A stretch of 5,510 nt of DNA from a bacterium (lineage in GTDB: Bacteria > SZUA-79 > Acidulodesulfobacterales > Acidulodesulfobacteraceae): the NCBI GenBank assembly GCA_021803845.1, contig JAJZLA010000138.1, positions 1 to 5,510 of the forward strand. The letters are read 5' to 3'. The notes beneath the pieces were generated by a model. That model was not told where the DNA came from, searched no databases, and saw only the letters and a program-made list of their open reading frames with translations. Positions 1-5,510 of this stretch are shown one piece after another. The translations under genes were made by a program, and so were the position numbers. The stretch's first letter is position 1. Every line of letters begins with the position of its first letter.

Positions 1-712
1 TATTTTCGGCCGAACGTGCGGCTATGGCTTTTTCTTTCTGATATTTAACCATATCCACCGGAGATTTCATTTTATTTCTCCTTCCGTATGAAATATGGCA
101 GTTGGTTATAACGTCCAGTACGGAAAAACCGGTGTGGTTCAATGCGTTTACCATAAATTTTTCTAGCTGAACCGCATGATATGAGGTCGAGCGCCCGACC
201 CATGTAGCCCCTGCGGCCTGCGCCAGATTGCATACGTCGAAAGGAGATTCTATATTTCCAAAAGGCGTGGTGGTAGAATAGCTGTCCAAAGGCTGGGTGG
301 GCGAATACTGTCCACCAGTCATTCCGTATGTGTAATTGTTAAAAACGATTAAAGTCATATCTATATTTCTTCTCGCGGCATGGATAAAATGGTTTCCGCC
401 TATCGCCAACGCGTCGCCGTCGCCCGAAATCGTAATGACTTTAAGCCTTGGTTTGTACATCTTTATTCCTATTGCAAAAGTCAACGCCCTGCCGTGGGTA
501 GTGTGGATAGTATTAAAATCGACGTAACCGGGCAGTCGCGAAGCGCATCCTATACCTGAAGTAATAACGACCTCGTCTTTGGAATATCCGCATTTGTGTA
601 TCGCCCTTAACAGCGCCTTAAGGATAATTCCGTCTCCGCAGCCCGGGCACCAGATATGCGGAAGCGTATTTTTTCGCAGGTAATAATCGTAATCGAATTT
701 TGTTTTTATCAT
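1..712 (-). CDS. korB: 2-oxoglutarate:ferredoxin oxidoreductase, beta subunit (3' end cut off by the window)
   Basis: The frame is open from an ATG at 712-710 to the window edge, giving 237 residues with no stop. Family beta subunits are about 270-290 residues, so a short C-terminal piece is missing. This is the thiamine-diphosphate subunit of KorABDG (OorDABC), which interconverts 2-oxoglutarate plus CoA with succinyl-CoA plus CO2 using ferredoxin in the cytoplasm. Visible motifs are WCPGCGDG (21-28), SGIGCAS (52-58), the ThDP/Mg site GDGDA (97-101) ending at the NN pair (125-126), and YGMTGGQYSPT (129-139). Cys22, Cys25, Cys56 and Cys205 are spaced like the four [4Fe-4S] ligands of characterised beta subunits. 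The start is supported by GGGAG at 721-725, eight bases upstream, and by the normal N-terminus. It follows korA after 32 bases. The 2-oxoglutarate assignment rests mainly on the sucCD/korDA context; a related 2-oxoacid is possible from sequence alone. Confidence 0.95.
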   Translation of the reverse strand, partial: MIKTKFDYDYYLRKNTLPHIWCPGCGDGIILKALLRAIHKCGYSKDEVVITSGIGCASRLPGYVDFNTIHTTHGRALTFAIGIKMYKPRLKVITISGDGDALAIGGNHFIHAARRNIDMTLIVFNNYTYGMTGGQYSPTQPLDSYSTTTPFGNIESPFDVCNLAQAAGATWVGRSTSYHAVQLEKFMVNALNHTGFSVLDVITNCHISYGRRNKMKSPVDMVKYQKEKAIAARSAEN

Positions 713-744
713 TTTAAAATCTCCCGACAAAGTTAAAAAATTAA

Positions 745-1881
745 TTAAAGTTCCGATACTTCTTTAATCTTAGCATAAATCTGATCCGGCGTAATAGGTT
801 CGCCGTTAACGATATTTAATCCGTAAACTTTGCTTCCGCAGGCATTTCTTTGAACTTCTAAAATTACCTGCCCCATATTCATCTCCGGAACCAGAATCTT
901 TTTTATTTTTTTTGAAAGGTTTGAAATCTGTTCTTCGGGGAAAGGCCAAATTGTAATAGGCCTGAACATTCCGGCTTTGATGCCGGCGGCTCTTGCCATC
1001 ATTATGGCCTGCCTTGCCGACCTTGAAGTCGAGCCGTAGGCTACGATAAGTATATCGGCGTCTTCCAGCTGGAACTCTTCGAATTTTTCGATATCTTTTA
1101 TATTTTTATATATTTTATCTATGAGCCAGTTTTCCGCATTCTGTATTACATCGGTTTTTTGGGAAGGGAACCCCGTTTCTCCGTGGATAAGACCGGTAAC
1201 GTGATAACGGTATCCTTCTCCCATAGGGGCAAGCGGGGTTACCTTGCCGGAAGTAAAGTTATACGGGTTGTATTTTTCGGGCGGCACGTCCGGAAGTTTA
1301 ACGTCTATTATCTCGACTTCGTTTTTATCCGGAATAACGACCTTTTCCCTCATATGCCCTATGATTTCGTCGGTTAAAATCATTACGGGCGTTCTGTATT
1401 TTACTGCAAGATTAAACGCTCTTATAGTTTCGTAAAGAGATTCGTTAACGCTTGACGGAGTAATGGCTATAATGGCATGGTCGCCGTGAGTTCCCCATCT
1501 TGCCTGCATAATGTCGCTTTGGGCGGGAAGCGTAGGCAGTCCGGTAGAGGGACCGCCCCTCATAACGTTAATAATTACGCAAGGTATCTCGCACATAGAA
1601 GCATAGCCGATATGTTCCTGTTTAAGAGATATTCCGGGTCCCGACGAAGCGGTAATAGCCTTTGCTCCGCCCAGGGCGGCTCCAAGAACCGCGCCAAGCG
1701 CGGCAATTTCGTCTTCCATCTGCAGGAATACTTTTCCTATTTTAGGAAGTTTATTAGACAAAATTTCTGCTACTTCCGAAGAAGGTGTTATAGGGTAGCC
1801 CGCAAAAAAATCGCACCCTGCTATAACGGCGCCTTCCGCAATAGCTTCATTACCCTGCATTAATTTTATATTTTTACTCAT
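745..1881 (-). CDS. korA: 2-oxoglutarate:ferredoxin oxidoreductase, alpha subunit
   Basis: This 378-residue protein matches the usual length of separate KorA/OorA alpha subunits (about 375), not the longer gamma-alpha fusions of archaea. It forms the pyrimidine-side half of the ThDP active site and contributes to 2-oxoacid and CoA binding. The N-terminal domain has YPITPSSE (29-36), the MEDEIAALGAV segment (55-65), TASSGPGISLK (77-87) and GGPSTGLPT (109-117). The C-terminal domain begins near residue 275 with a DILIVAYGSTSRSAR segment and continues with RPITIWPFP (307-315) and EMNMGQ (333-338), all typical of the family. The ATG start has CCTCC at 1894-1898 (GGAGG in the transcript), a slightly long spacing of about 12 bases. 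An internal Met8 has no good ribosome site. It lies 30 bases after korD and 32 before korB. No frameshift or missing motif is seen. Confidence 0.97.
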   Translation of the reverse strand: MSKNIKLMQGNEAIAEGAVIAGCDFFAGYPITPSSEVAEILSNKLPKIGKVFLQMEDEIAALGAVLGAALGGAKAITASSGPGISLKQEHIGYASMCEIPCVIINVMRGGPSTGLPTLPAQSDIMQARWGTHGDHAIIAITPSSVNESLYETIRAFNLAVKYRTPVMILTDEIIGHMREKVVIPDKNEVEIIDVKLPDVPPEKYNPYNFTSGKVTPLAPMGEGYRYHVTGLIHGETGFPSQKTDVIQNAENWLIDKIYKNIKDIEKFEEFQLEDADILIVAYGSTSRSARQAIMMARAAGIKAGMFRPITIWPFPEEQISNLSKKIKKILVPEMNMGQVILEVQRNACGSKVYGLNIVNGEPITPDQIYAKIKEVSEL

Positions 1882-1911
1882 AATTTTATTGTTCCTCCGT
1901 TATTAACTGTT

Positions 1912-2247
1912 TTATTCTACGCTAATCGAAAAATCGGGACATAGATATTCGCAAATATTGCATTTGGTGCATTTAGATATATCGACGACCTCGGCTACCT
2001 CTTTATTCATTGAAAGGACGCCTTCCGGGCAGAATGCGACGCATATCTCGCATCCCTTGCAGTAATTAACGATAATATCGATTTTCACTTCTTCTTTCTT
2101 CCCCTTTCCCGAAACTTCTTTTATAGTAAGATTATTTTTAGTTTTAATTTCGGTTTCTATGCCTTCGCATACAACATAGTTAGCAGGACTTAAGGTCGCT
2201 GTCGAATTATCCGCGCTATTTGATTTCATGTTTTCCTTTTCAGGCAC
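1912..2247 (-). CDS. korD: 2-oxoglutarate:ferredoxin oxidoreductase, delta (ferredoxin-like) subunit with long N-terminal extension
   Basis: This is a 111-residue, 2[4Fe-4S] ferredoxin-type subunit that carries electrons between the KorB cluster and external ferredoxin. The two cluster motifs are CKGCEICVAFCP (Cys63, 66, 69, 73) and CTKCNICEYLCP (Cys93, 96, 99, 103), both complete. The first ~55 residues are an extension rich in Lys, Ser, Asn and Glu, with an extra Cys27 and no signal peptide or membrane segment. The coding frame opens with GTG at 2247-2245, served by a strong AGGAGG five bases upstream. An alternative ATG at 2229-2227 (residue 7) has only a weaker AAGGA in front, so a protein six residues shorter is possible. 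It sits 31 bases after sucD and 30 before korA, the usual kor/oor D-A-B order. Position and motifs make KorD much more likely than a free ferredoxin. Confidence 0.93.
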   Translation of the reverse strand: MPEKENMKSNSADNSTATLSPANYVVCEGIETEIKTKNNLTIKEVSGKGKKEEVKIDIIVNYCKGCEICVAFCPEGVLSMNKEVAEVVDISKCTKCNICEYLCPDFSISVE

Positions 2248-2252
2248 GTTAG

Positions 2253-2258
2253 CCTCCT
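2253..2258 (-). promoter_or_regulatory. Ribosome binding site of korD, deciding a GTG start
   Basis: The plus strand reads CCTCCT, so the transcript has AGGAGG, the most complete Shine-Dalgarno match in this operon. It is five bases from the GTG codon at 2247-2245 but 23 bases from the next in-frame ATG at 2229. This favours GTG as the true start, although AAGGA just before the ATG keeps the alternative open. Confidence 0.7.
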
Positions 2259-2278
2259 ACTAAAATATTAATATTAAT

Positions 2279-3154
2279 TTATAAATTTAAAGCCTTTTTA
2301 GCAGTTTCCGCGATAACCGAAGGATTATCGGCTATATGGATTCCGTTTTTTTCCATTGTTTTAAGTTTTTCCGATGCGGTTCCTTTTCCGCCGGATATTA
2401 TGGCTCCGGCATGCCCCATTCTTTTTCCGGCCGGTGCGGTTTTGCCGGCTATAAATCCTATTACCGGTTTTTTCATATTGCTCTTTATAAATTCAGAAGC
2501 TTCTTCTTCCGCGGTTCCGCCGATTTCTCCTATCATAACTACGGCTTTCGTTTCAGGGTCTTCCTCGAACTTTTTTAAAAAAGTTATAAAAGGAGAACCT
2601 ATTATCGGGTCGCCGCCTATGCCTACGCAGGTAGTTTCGCCGAGGCCGGCTTTGGTCAGCTGATTAACCGCTTCATAAGTCAGAGTGCCGCTTCTCGATA
2701 AGACCCCTACGCTGCCTTTTTTATGAATAAAACCGGGCATTATTCCTATTTTGCACTCGTCGGCCGTAATAATTCCGGGACAGTTAGGCCCTATCATAAT
2801 AGATTTCGAACAATTAAGCGCCGCTTTAACGTTAAGCATATCGACAACCGGTATCCCTTCCGTTATGCAAACTATTAAAGGAATTTCGGCTTCAACCGCT
2901 TCTATAATGCCCGCCGCCGCAAAACCGGCCGGAACGAATATCATAGTGGCGTCTATCCGGCATTCTTTTTTTGCTTCTTTAATAGTATTGTAAACCGGAA
3001 CGGAACCGTCAAATAACGTTTTGCCTTTAAAAGGCGTTACCCCCGCTATAATTTTAGTTCCGTATTCAAGGCATTTTTGCGCGTGAAAGGACCCTTCTTT
3101 TCCTGTTATTCCCTGAACGAGAACGTTTGTGTTTTTATTTACGAAAATGCTCAT
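2279..3154 (-). CDS. sucD: Succinyl-CoA synthetase (succinate-CoA ligase), alpha subunit
   Basis: At 291 residues this is the normal SucD length. With SucC it interconverts succinate, CoA and nucleoside triphosphate with succinyl-CoA, NDP and phosphate, through a phosphohistidine. The CoA-binding Rossmann domain starts with [13 protein letters not shown] (13-25). GPNCPG (122-127) and SRSGTLTYE (153-161) follow. The ligase domain carries GEIGG with Glu210, and [10 protein letters not shown] with His248. These correspond to E. coli Glu208 and the phosphorylated His246, offset by two, so the catalytic apparatus looks intact. The ATG start has AAAGGA at 3163-3168, eight bases upstream. It follows sucC after 34 bases and precedes korD by 31. 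Next to ferredoxin-dependent Kor it would supply succinyl-CoA for reductive carboxylation or consume it in the oxidative direction; the sequence does not decide. Confidence 0.98.
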   Translation of the reverse strand: MSIFVNKNTNVLVQGITGKEGSFHAQKCLEYGTKIIAGVTPFKGKTLFDGSVPVYNTIKEAKKECRIDATMIFVPAGFAAAGIIEAVEAEIPLIVCITEGIPVVDMLNVKAALNCSKSIMIGPNCPGIITADECKIGIMPGFIHKKGSVGVLSRSGTLTYEAVNQLTKAGLGETTCVGIGGDPIIGSPFITFLKKFEEDPETKAVVMIGEIGGTAEEEASEFIKSNMKKPVIGFIAGKTAPAGKRMGHAGAIISGGKGTASEKLKTMEKNGIHIADNPSVIAETAKKALNL

Positions 3155-3188
3155 AAAATTAATCCTTTAATAAATTAAAATAATTAAA

Positions 3189-4352
3189 TCAGCCGTTAAC
3201 TATTTTTGAAATCTTTTGCGCTCCGTCCGCAAGGCTGTTTGCAGAAACGAAATTCATTCCCGAGTTTTCTATGATTTTAGCGGCTATATCAGCGTTGGTG
3301 CCTTCCAACCTCACGACGACCGGCAGTTTTAATCCGATATTTTTAGCCGCCGATACTACGCCTTCGGCAACCATATCGCATTTAACTATTCCGCCGAAAA
3401 TATTTATAAATATTCCTTTTACGTTTTTGTCCGACAAAAGAATGTTGAACGCGGTTTCTACCCTTTTGCTGTCGGCAGTTCCTCCGACGTCTAAAAAATT
3501 TGCCGGCGTCGCGCCGAACTCTTTAATTGTATCCATCGTAGCCATTGCAAGGCCGGCTCCGTTTACCATGCATCCTACGTTTCCGTCCAGTTTGATATAG
3601 TTCAAGCCGACGCTTTTAGCTTTTACTTCAAGCGGCTCTTCTTCGTTTTCGTCTATTAAATCTTTAAAAGCAGGATGCCTGAAGTCCGCATTATCGTCTA
3701 AAATTATTTTTGCGTCAAGAGGTATAAATTCGCCTGAGCCGGTAAGTATTAAAGGATTGATTTCCAGCATCGACATATCTTCGCTTATAAAAGAGGCATA
3801 TAAGAGATTGATAAGTTTGGATAATCCGCCGTAAAGATTTTTATCTATCCCTAAGAATAAAGATATTTCCAGTATATGGTAGGATTTTAATCCGTATAAA
3901 GGATTAACGGGTACCGTCAAAATTTTTTCGGGGTTATTTTTGGAAACCTCTTCAATTTCCATTCCGCCCTCGGCGCTGGCAACGAAAGCAATTCCTGCAT
4001 TTTTTCTGTCTATTGTAAGGGATAAATAAAATTCCTTTATGATTTCGGCACCTTCTTCAACCAAAACTTTTCTAACCAATTTGCCTTCTTTACCCGTCTG
4101 TGCAGTGACCAAATTCATGCCGAGCATTTTTTCGGCTATAGACTTAGCTTCGTCAGCCGATTTGGCAATTTTAACCCCTCCGCCTTTCCCCCTGCCGCCG
4201 GCATGAACCTGAGCTTTTACGACGGCTACCGAAGAAGATAAAGTTTTATAGGCATTATAAACCTCTTCGGGTTTATGGCATAAAACGGACCGCAGAGTTT
4301 TTATCCCGTGTTTGCTTAAAATTTCTTTAGCCTGGTATTCATGAATATCCAT
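3189..4352 (-). CDS. sucC: Succinyl-CoA synthetase (ADP/GDP-forming), beta subunit
   Basis: This 387-residue protein is essentially the length of E. coli SucC (388). The N-terminal ATP-grasp domain, starting MDIHEYQAKEIL, contains the nucleotide-binding segment KAQVHAGGRGKGGGV (46-60). LEINPL (196-201) and PLDAK (211-215) place Glu197, Asn199 and Asp213 at the same numbers as the catalytic Glu and Mg2+ ligands of the E. coli enzyme. The C-terminal ligase domain has GNVGCMVNGAGLAMATMD (257-274), NFLDVGGTAD (285-294) and the INIFGGI segment (316-322), which build the CoA/phosphate side facing SucD. The ATG start has AGGGA at 4359-4363, six bases upstream. The gene begins only 16 bases after the fumarase beta stop, so the two are likely co-transcribed and perhaps translationally coupled. 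ATP versus GTP preference cannot be read with confidence. No defects are seen. Confidence 0.98.
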   Translation of the reverse strand: MDIHEYQAKEILSKHGIKTLRSVLCHKPEEVYNAYKTLSSSVAVVKAQVHAGGRGKGGGVKIAKSADEAKSIAEKMLGMNLVTAQTGKEGKLVRKVLVEEGAEIIKEFYLSLTIDRKNAGIAFVASAEGGMEIEEVSKNNPEKILTVPVNPLYGLKSYHILEISLFLGIDKNLYGGLSKLINLLYASFISEDMSMLEINPLILTGSGEFIPLDAKIILDDNADFRHPAFKDLIDENEEEPLEVKAKSVGLNYIKLDGNVGCMVNGAGLAMATMDTIKEFGATPANFLDVGGTADSKRVETAFNILLSDKNVKGIFINIFGGIVKCDMVAEGVVSAAKNIGLKLPVVVRLEGTNADIAAKIIENSGMNFVSANSLADGAQKISKIVNG

Positions 4353-4368
4353 AATAGTTCCCTATTAA

Positions 4369-4941
4369 TTAAACCGCAATATTATTATATTTGTTTTCGT
4401 ATTTTTTCCTTCCTTCTTCGTAAAGGTCGCCGCCGTAAACGTCGTTAACGACTATAGCCGGAAAGTTTTCTACGGTAAGGCGCCTGACGGCTTCGGAAAG
4501 AAGGTCGTCGTATGCTATTACTTTGCTTGATTTAATCGTTTTCGATATTAACGCTCCGGCCCCGCCTATTGCTCCAAAATATACGGCTTTATATTTTTTG
4601 ATAGCTTCTTTTACTTCTGCCGACCTTTTGCCTTTTCCAATCATGCCTTTTAAGCCGTTTTTTATAAGAATAGGCGCGTATTTATCCATTCTATAGCTTG
4701 TGGTCGGACCTGCCGAGCCGATGATTTCTCCCGGTTTTTCCGGAGTCGGTCCGACGTAATAGATAATCTGCCCTTGAAGATCGAAAGGCAGAGGTTTATT
4801 ATCTTCTATCAGTTTAACCAACCTGAAATGCGCCTGGTCCCTCGCTGTATAGATTGTTCCGCTTATTAAGACTTCGTCCCCGGTTTTCAGGCTTAATATC
4901 GTTTCGTCGGAAAGAGGAGTAGTTATTTTTATTGCACTCAT
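4369..4941 (-). CDS. fumB: Class I (Fe-S) fumarate hydratase, beta subunit
   Basis: This 190-residue protein is the C-terminal-domain subunit (TtdB/FumB-like) of the two-subunit, oxygen-sensitive [4Fe-4S] hydro-lyase family. With the alpha subunit it interconverts fumarate and malate. Motifs in order are GTIYTARDQAH (28-38), GPTPEKPGE (64-72) continuing into IGSAGPTTSYRMD (74-86), GMIGKG (99-104), FGAIGGAGAL (122-131) and ENFPAIVVNDVYGGDLY (158-174). This is the whole normal domain. Sequence alone does not exclude L(+)-tartrate dehydratase, but adjacency to sucCD and kor strongly favours fumarase. The ATG at 4941-4939 gives the expected N-terminus, and an in-frame stop at 4953-4951 excludes an upstream extension. 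Unlike the other genes here it lacks a clear Shine-Dalgarno: the preceding bases are GATAGAAATATAAT. It is separated from the alpha gene by 111 bases, most of them a palindromic repeat. The symbol follows usage for two-subunit fumarases and is not E. coli FumB. Confidence 0.93.
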   Translation of the reverse strand: MSAIKITTPLSDETILSLKTGDEVLISGTIYTARDQAHFRLVKLIEDNKPLPFDLQGQIIYYVGPTPEKPGEIIGSAGPTTSYRMDKYAPILIKNGLKGMIGKGKRSAEVKEAIKKYKAVYFGAIGGAGALISKTIKSSKVIAYDDLLSEAVRRLTVENFPAIVVNDVYGGDLYEEGRKKYENKYNNIAV

Positions 4942-4962
4942 ATTATATTTCTATCACGTTAT

Positions 4963-5043
4963 GTCATTGCGAGCGTTAGCGGACGGAGTCCAGCGAAGCT
5001 CACCAATCTAAGGCGAGATTGCTTCGCTAACGCTCGCAATGAC
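4963..5043. repeat. Palindromic intergenic repeat with 18-base perfect terminal inverted repeats
   Basis: The left arm GTCATTGCGAGCGTTAGC (4963-4980) is the exact reverse complement of the right arm (5026-5043). The 45 bases between contain further pairing: GGAC/GTCC (4981-4984 with 4988-4991), GAAGC/GCTTC (4995-4999 with 5021-5025) and AATCT/AGATT (5005-5009 with 5016-5020). As RNA the element could fold as a three-way junction: a long basal stem, a tiny hairpin and a bulged hairpin. The arm resembles a dispersed repeat family, GTCATTGCGAGCG...GAAGCAATCTC, common between genes in many bacteria and sometimes mis-annotated as short proteins. It starts 9 bases after the fumarase alpha stop and ends 21 bases before the beta start. 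No U-run follows on either strand, so it is not a standard intrinsic terminator. No target-site duplication is evident, so movement is not shown. A role in transcript stability or processing is inference. Confidence 0.88.
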
Positions 5044-5052
5044 TGCTTTAAA

Positions 5053-5510
5053 CTAAATAATAATTTCGGAATGCCTGTGCGAATGACATTCGATATTAAC
5101 CGCTACCGGAAAACTCGCAATATGGCAAGGTTCTTTAATTATGTGAACGCCGAGAGCGGTGCATATCCCGCCGAAACCCATAGGGCCTGTGCCGATATTA
5201 TTTAATTTTTCAAAGATAATGCTTTCCATCTCGGCTAATTCAGGGTCGTCGTTCTTTGCGCCCAATTTTCTAAAAAGAGCTTTTTTTGCAATAATGGCAG
5301 ACCTTTCAAAATTGCCTCCTATGCCGACGCCGACTATATTCGGAGGGCATGGGTTTGGCCCCGCTTCCCTCATTGTTTCTACCACAAAATCTATGACCCC
5401 GTCTTTTCCGTCGGAAGGACGCATCATTTTTAATCTGCTCATATTTTCGCTTCCGCCGCCTTTTGCCGCATACATTATTTTGATTTTATCTCCGTCGTTA
5501 ATATCGTAAT
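5053..5510 (-). CDS. fumA: Class I (Fe-S) fumarate hydratase, alpha subunit (5' end cut off by the window)
   Basis: The frame is open from the window edge to a TAG at 5055-5053, giving the last 151 residues of a protein that is normally about 280. The Met codon at 5475-5473 is internal: the 11 in-frame codons before it encode YDINDGDKIKI, which joins the family segment GDKIKIM. Motifs visible are KGGGSENMSRLKM, AGPNPCPP (whose Cys is a probable [4Fe-4S] ligand), VGVGIGGNFERSAIIAKKAL, GTGPMGFGG and HIASFPVAVNIECHSHRH near the end. These define the N-terminal-domain subunit (TtdA/FumA-like) that holds the catalytic cluster. The cluster-ligand Cys expected in the first half lies outside the window. 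Tartrate dehydratase is an alternative by family, but the TCA-gene context favours fumarase. Transcription enters from beyond 5510, so this or an earlier gene leads the operon. A palindromic repeat follows the stop by 9 bases. Confidence 0.93.
   Translation of the reverse strand, partial: YDINDGDKIKIMYAAKGGGSENMSRLKMMRPSDGKDGVIDFVVETMREAGPNPCPPNIVGVGIGGNFERSAIIAKKALFRKLGAKNDDPELAEMESIIFEKLNNIGTGPMGFGGICTALGVHIIKEPCHIASFPVAVNIECHSHRHSEIII

Noticed and set aside
68..83. AAGGAG seven bases before an in-frame ATG inside korB (Met215), as an internal translation start
   Set aside because: The purines encode conserved family residues (GRRN) with AGG and AGA codons, and the product would be a small fragment of the C-terminal region without the ThDP site. 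Coincidence is the simplest explanation.
1477..1863. Plus-strand open frame of 128 codons
   Set aside because: It lies wholly antisense to the highly conserved N-terminal part of korA, has no recognisable domain, and its composition is that of a reversed coding strand. The same applies to plus-strand frames at 336-527, 1159-1377, 1244-1435, 2336-2578, 2400-2663, 2751-2993, 3271-3600 and 5159-5509.
4942..4947. Perfect TATAAT (minus strand) just before the fumarase beta ATG, as a promoter -10 box
   Set aside because: It touches the start codon, so transcription would begin inside the gene, and the -35 position reads GCAATG within the repeat. A/T-rich spacer sequence explains it.
4963..5043. 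Rho-independent terminator between the fumarase genes
   Set aside because: The stem is strong, but neither strand has a T-run after it (ATAACGTG on the minus strand, TGCTTTAAAC on the plus strand), and the genes on both sides belong to the same enzyme. Termination here is not supported.
5053..5475. A complete 140-residue fumarase alpha protein starting at the ATG at 5475
   Set aside because: The in-frame codons upstream to the window edge continue the conserved family sequence (GDGDKIKI-type segment), so this Met is internal and the gene is cut by the window.
4369..5510. L(+)-tartrate dehydratase (ttdAB) instead of fumarase
   Set aside because: The family is shared, so motifs alone do not decide, but the direct linkage to sucCD and kor genes fits fumarase, and no tartrate transporter or regulator is seen.

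Overview
This window is one stretch of central carbon metabolism. All seven recognisable genes lie on the minus strand, so the direction of transcription is right to left: 3' part of fumarase alpha subunit, fumarase beta subunit, sucC, sucD, korD, korA, and the 5' part of korB. The genes at both ends run off the window: the fumarase alpha gene lacks its start, and korB lacks its stop. A korG/korC gamma subunit gene would be expected just beyond position 1, but it is not visible.

Together the genes encode three consecutive TCA-cycle steps: malate/fumarate (class I two-subunit Fe-S fumarase), succinate/succinyl-CoA (SucCD) and succinyl-CoA/2-oxoglutarate (ferredoxin-dependent KorDAB instead of NAD-linked 2-oxoglutarate dehydrogenase). 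Only the fumarate/succinate step is absent from this stretch. The ferredoxin-linked enzyme and oxygen-sensitive Fe-S fumarase point to an anaerobic or microaerophilic bacterium. It could run these steps reductively, as a reverse TCA cycle or a reductive branch. The order fumAB-sucCD-kor(oor)DABC resembles clusters known from Campylobacterota and some other anaerobic or autotrophic lineages. The moderately A+T-rich sequence and the dispersed-repeat type also fit deltaproteobacteria-like anaerobes. I cannot fix the taxon from the sequence alone.

Spacing is tight: 16 to 34 bases between all genes except the two fumarase genes, and most starts have a clear Shine-Dalgarno site. This supports a single polycistronic unit whose promoter lies upstream, beyond position 5510. 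The exception is a 111-base gap between the fumarase alpha and beta genes. It is mostly filled by an 81-base palindromic element (4963-5043) with perfect 18-base terminal inverted repeats, related to the widespread dispersed repeat that begins GTCATTGCGAGCG. The beta gene just downstream has no convincing ribosome binding site.

I see no mobile-element gene, CRISPR array, tRNA, rRNA, riboswitch or defence system. The window does not contain an evident new biological system. The most interesting item is the palindromic repeat inside the operon, splitting two genes whose products must assemble together.
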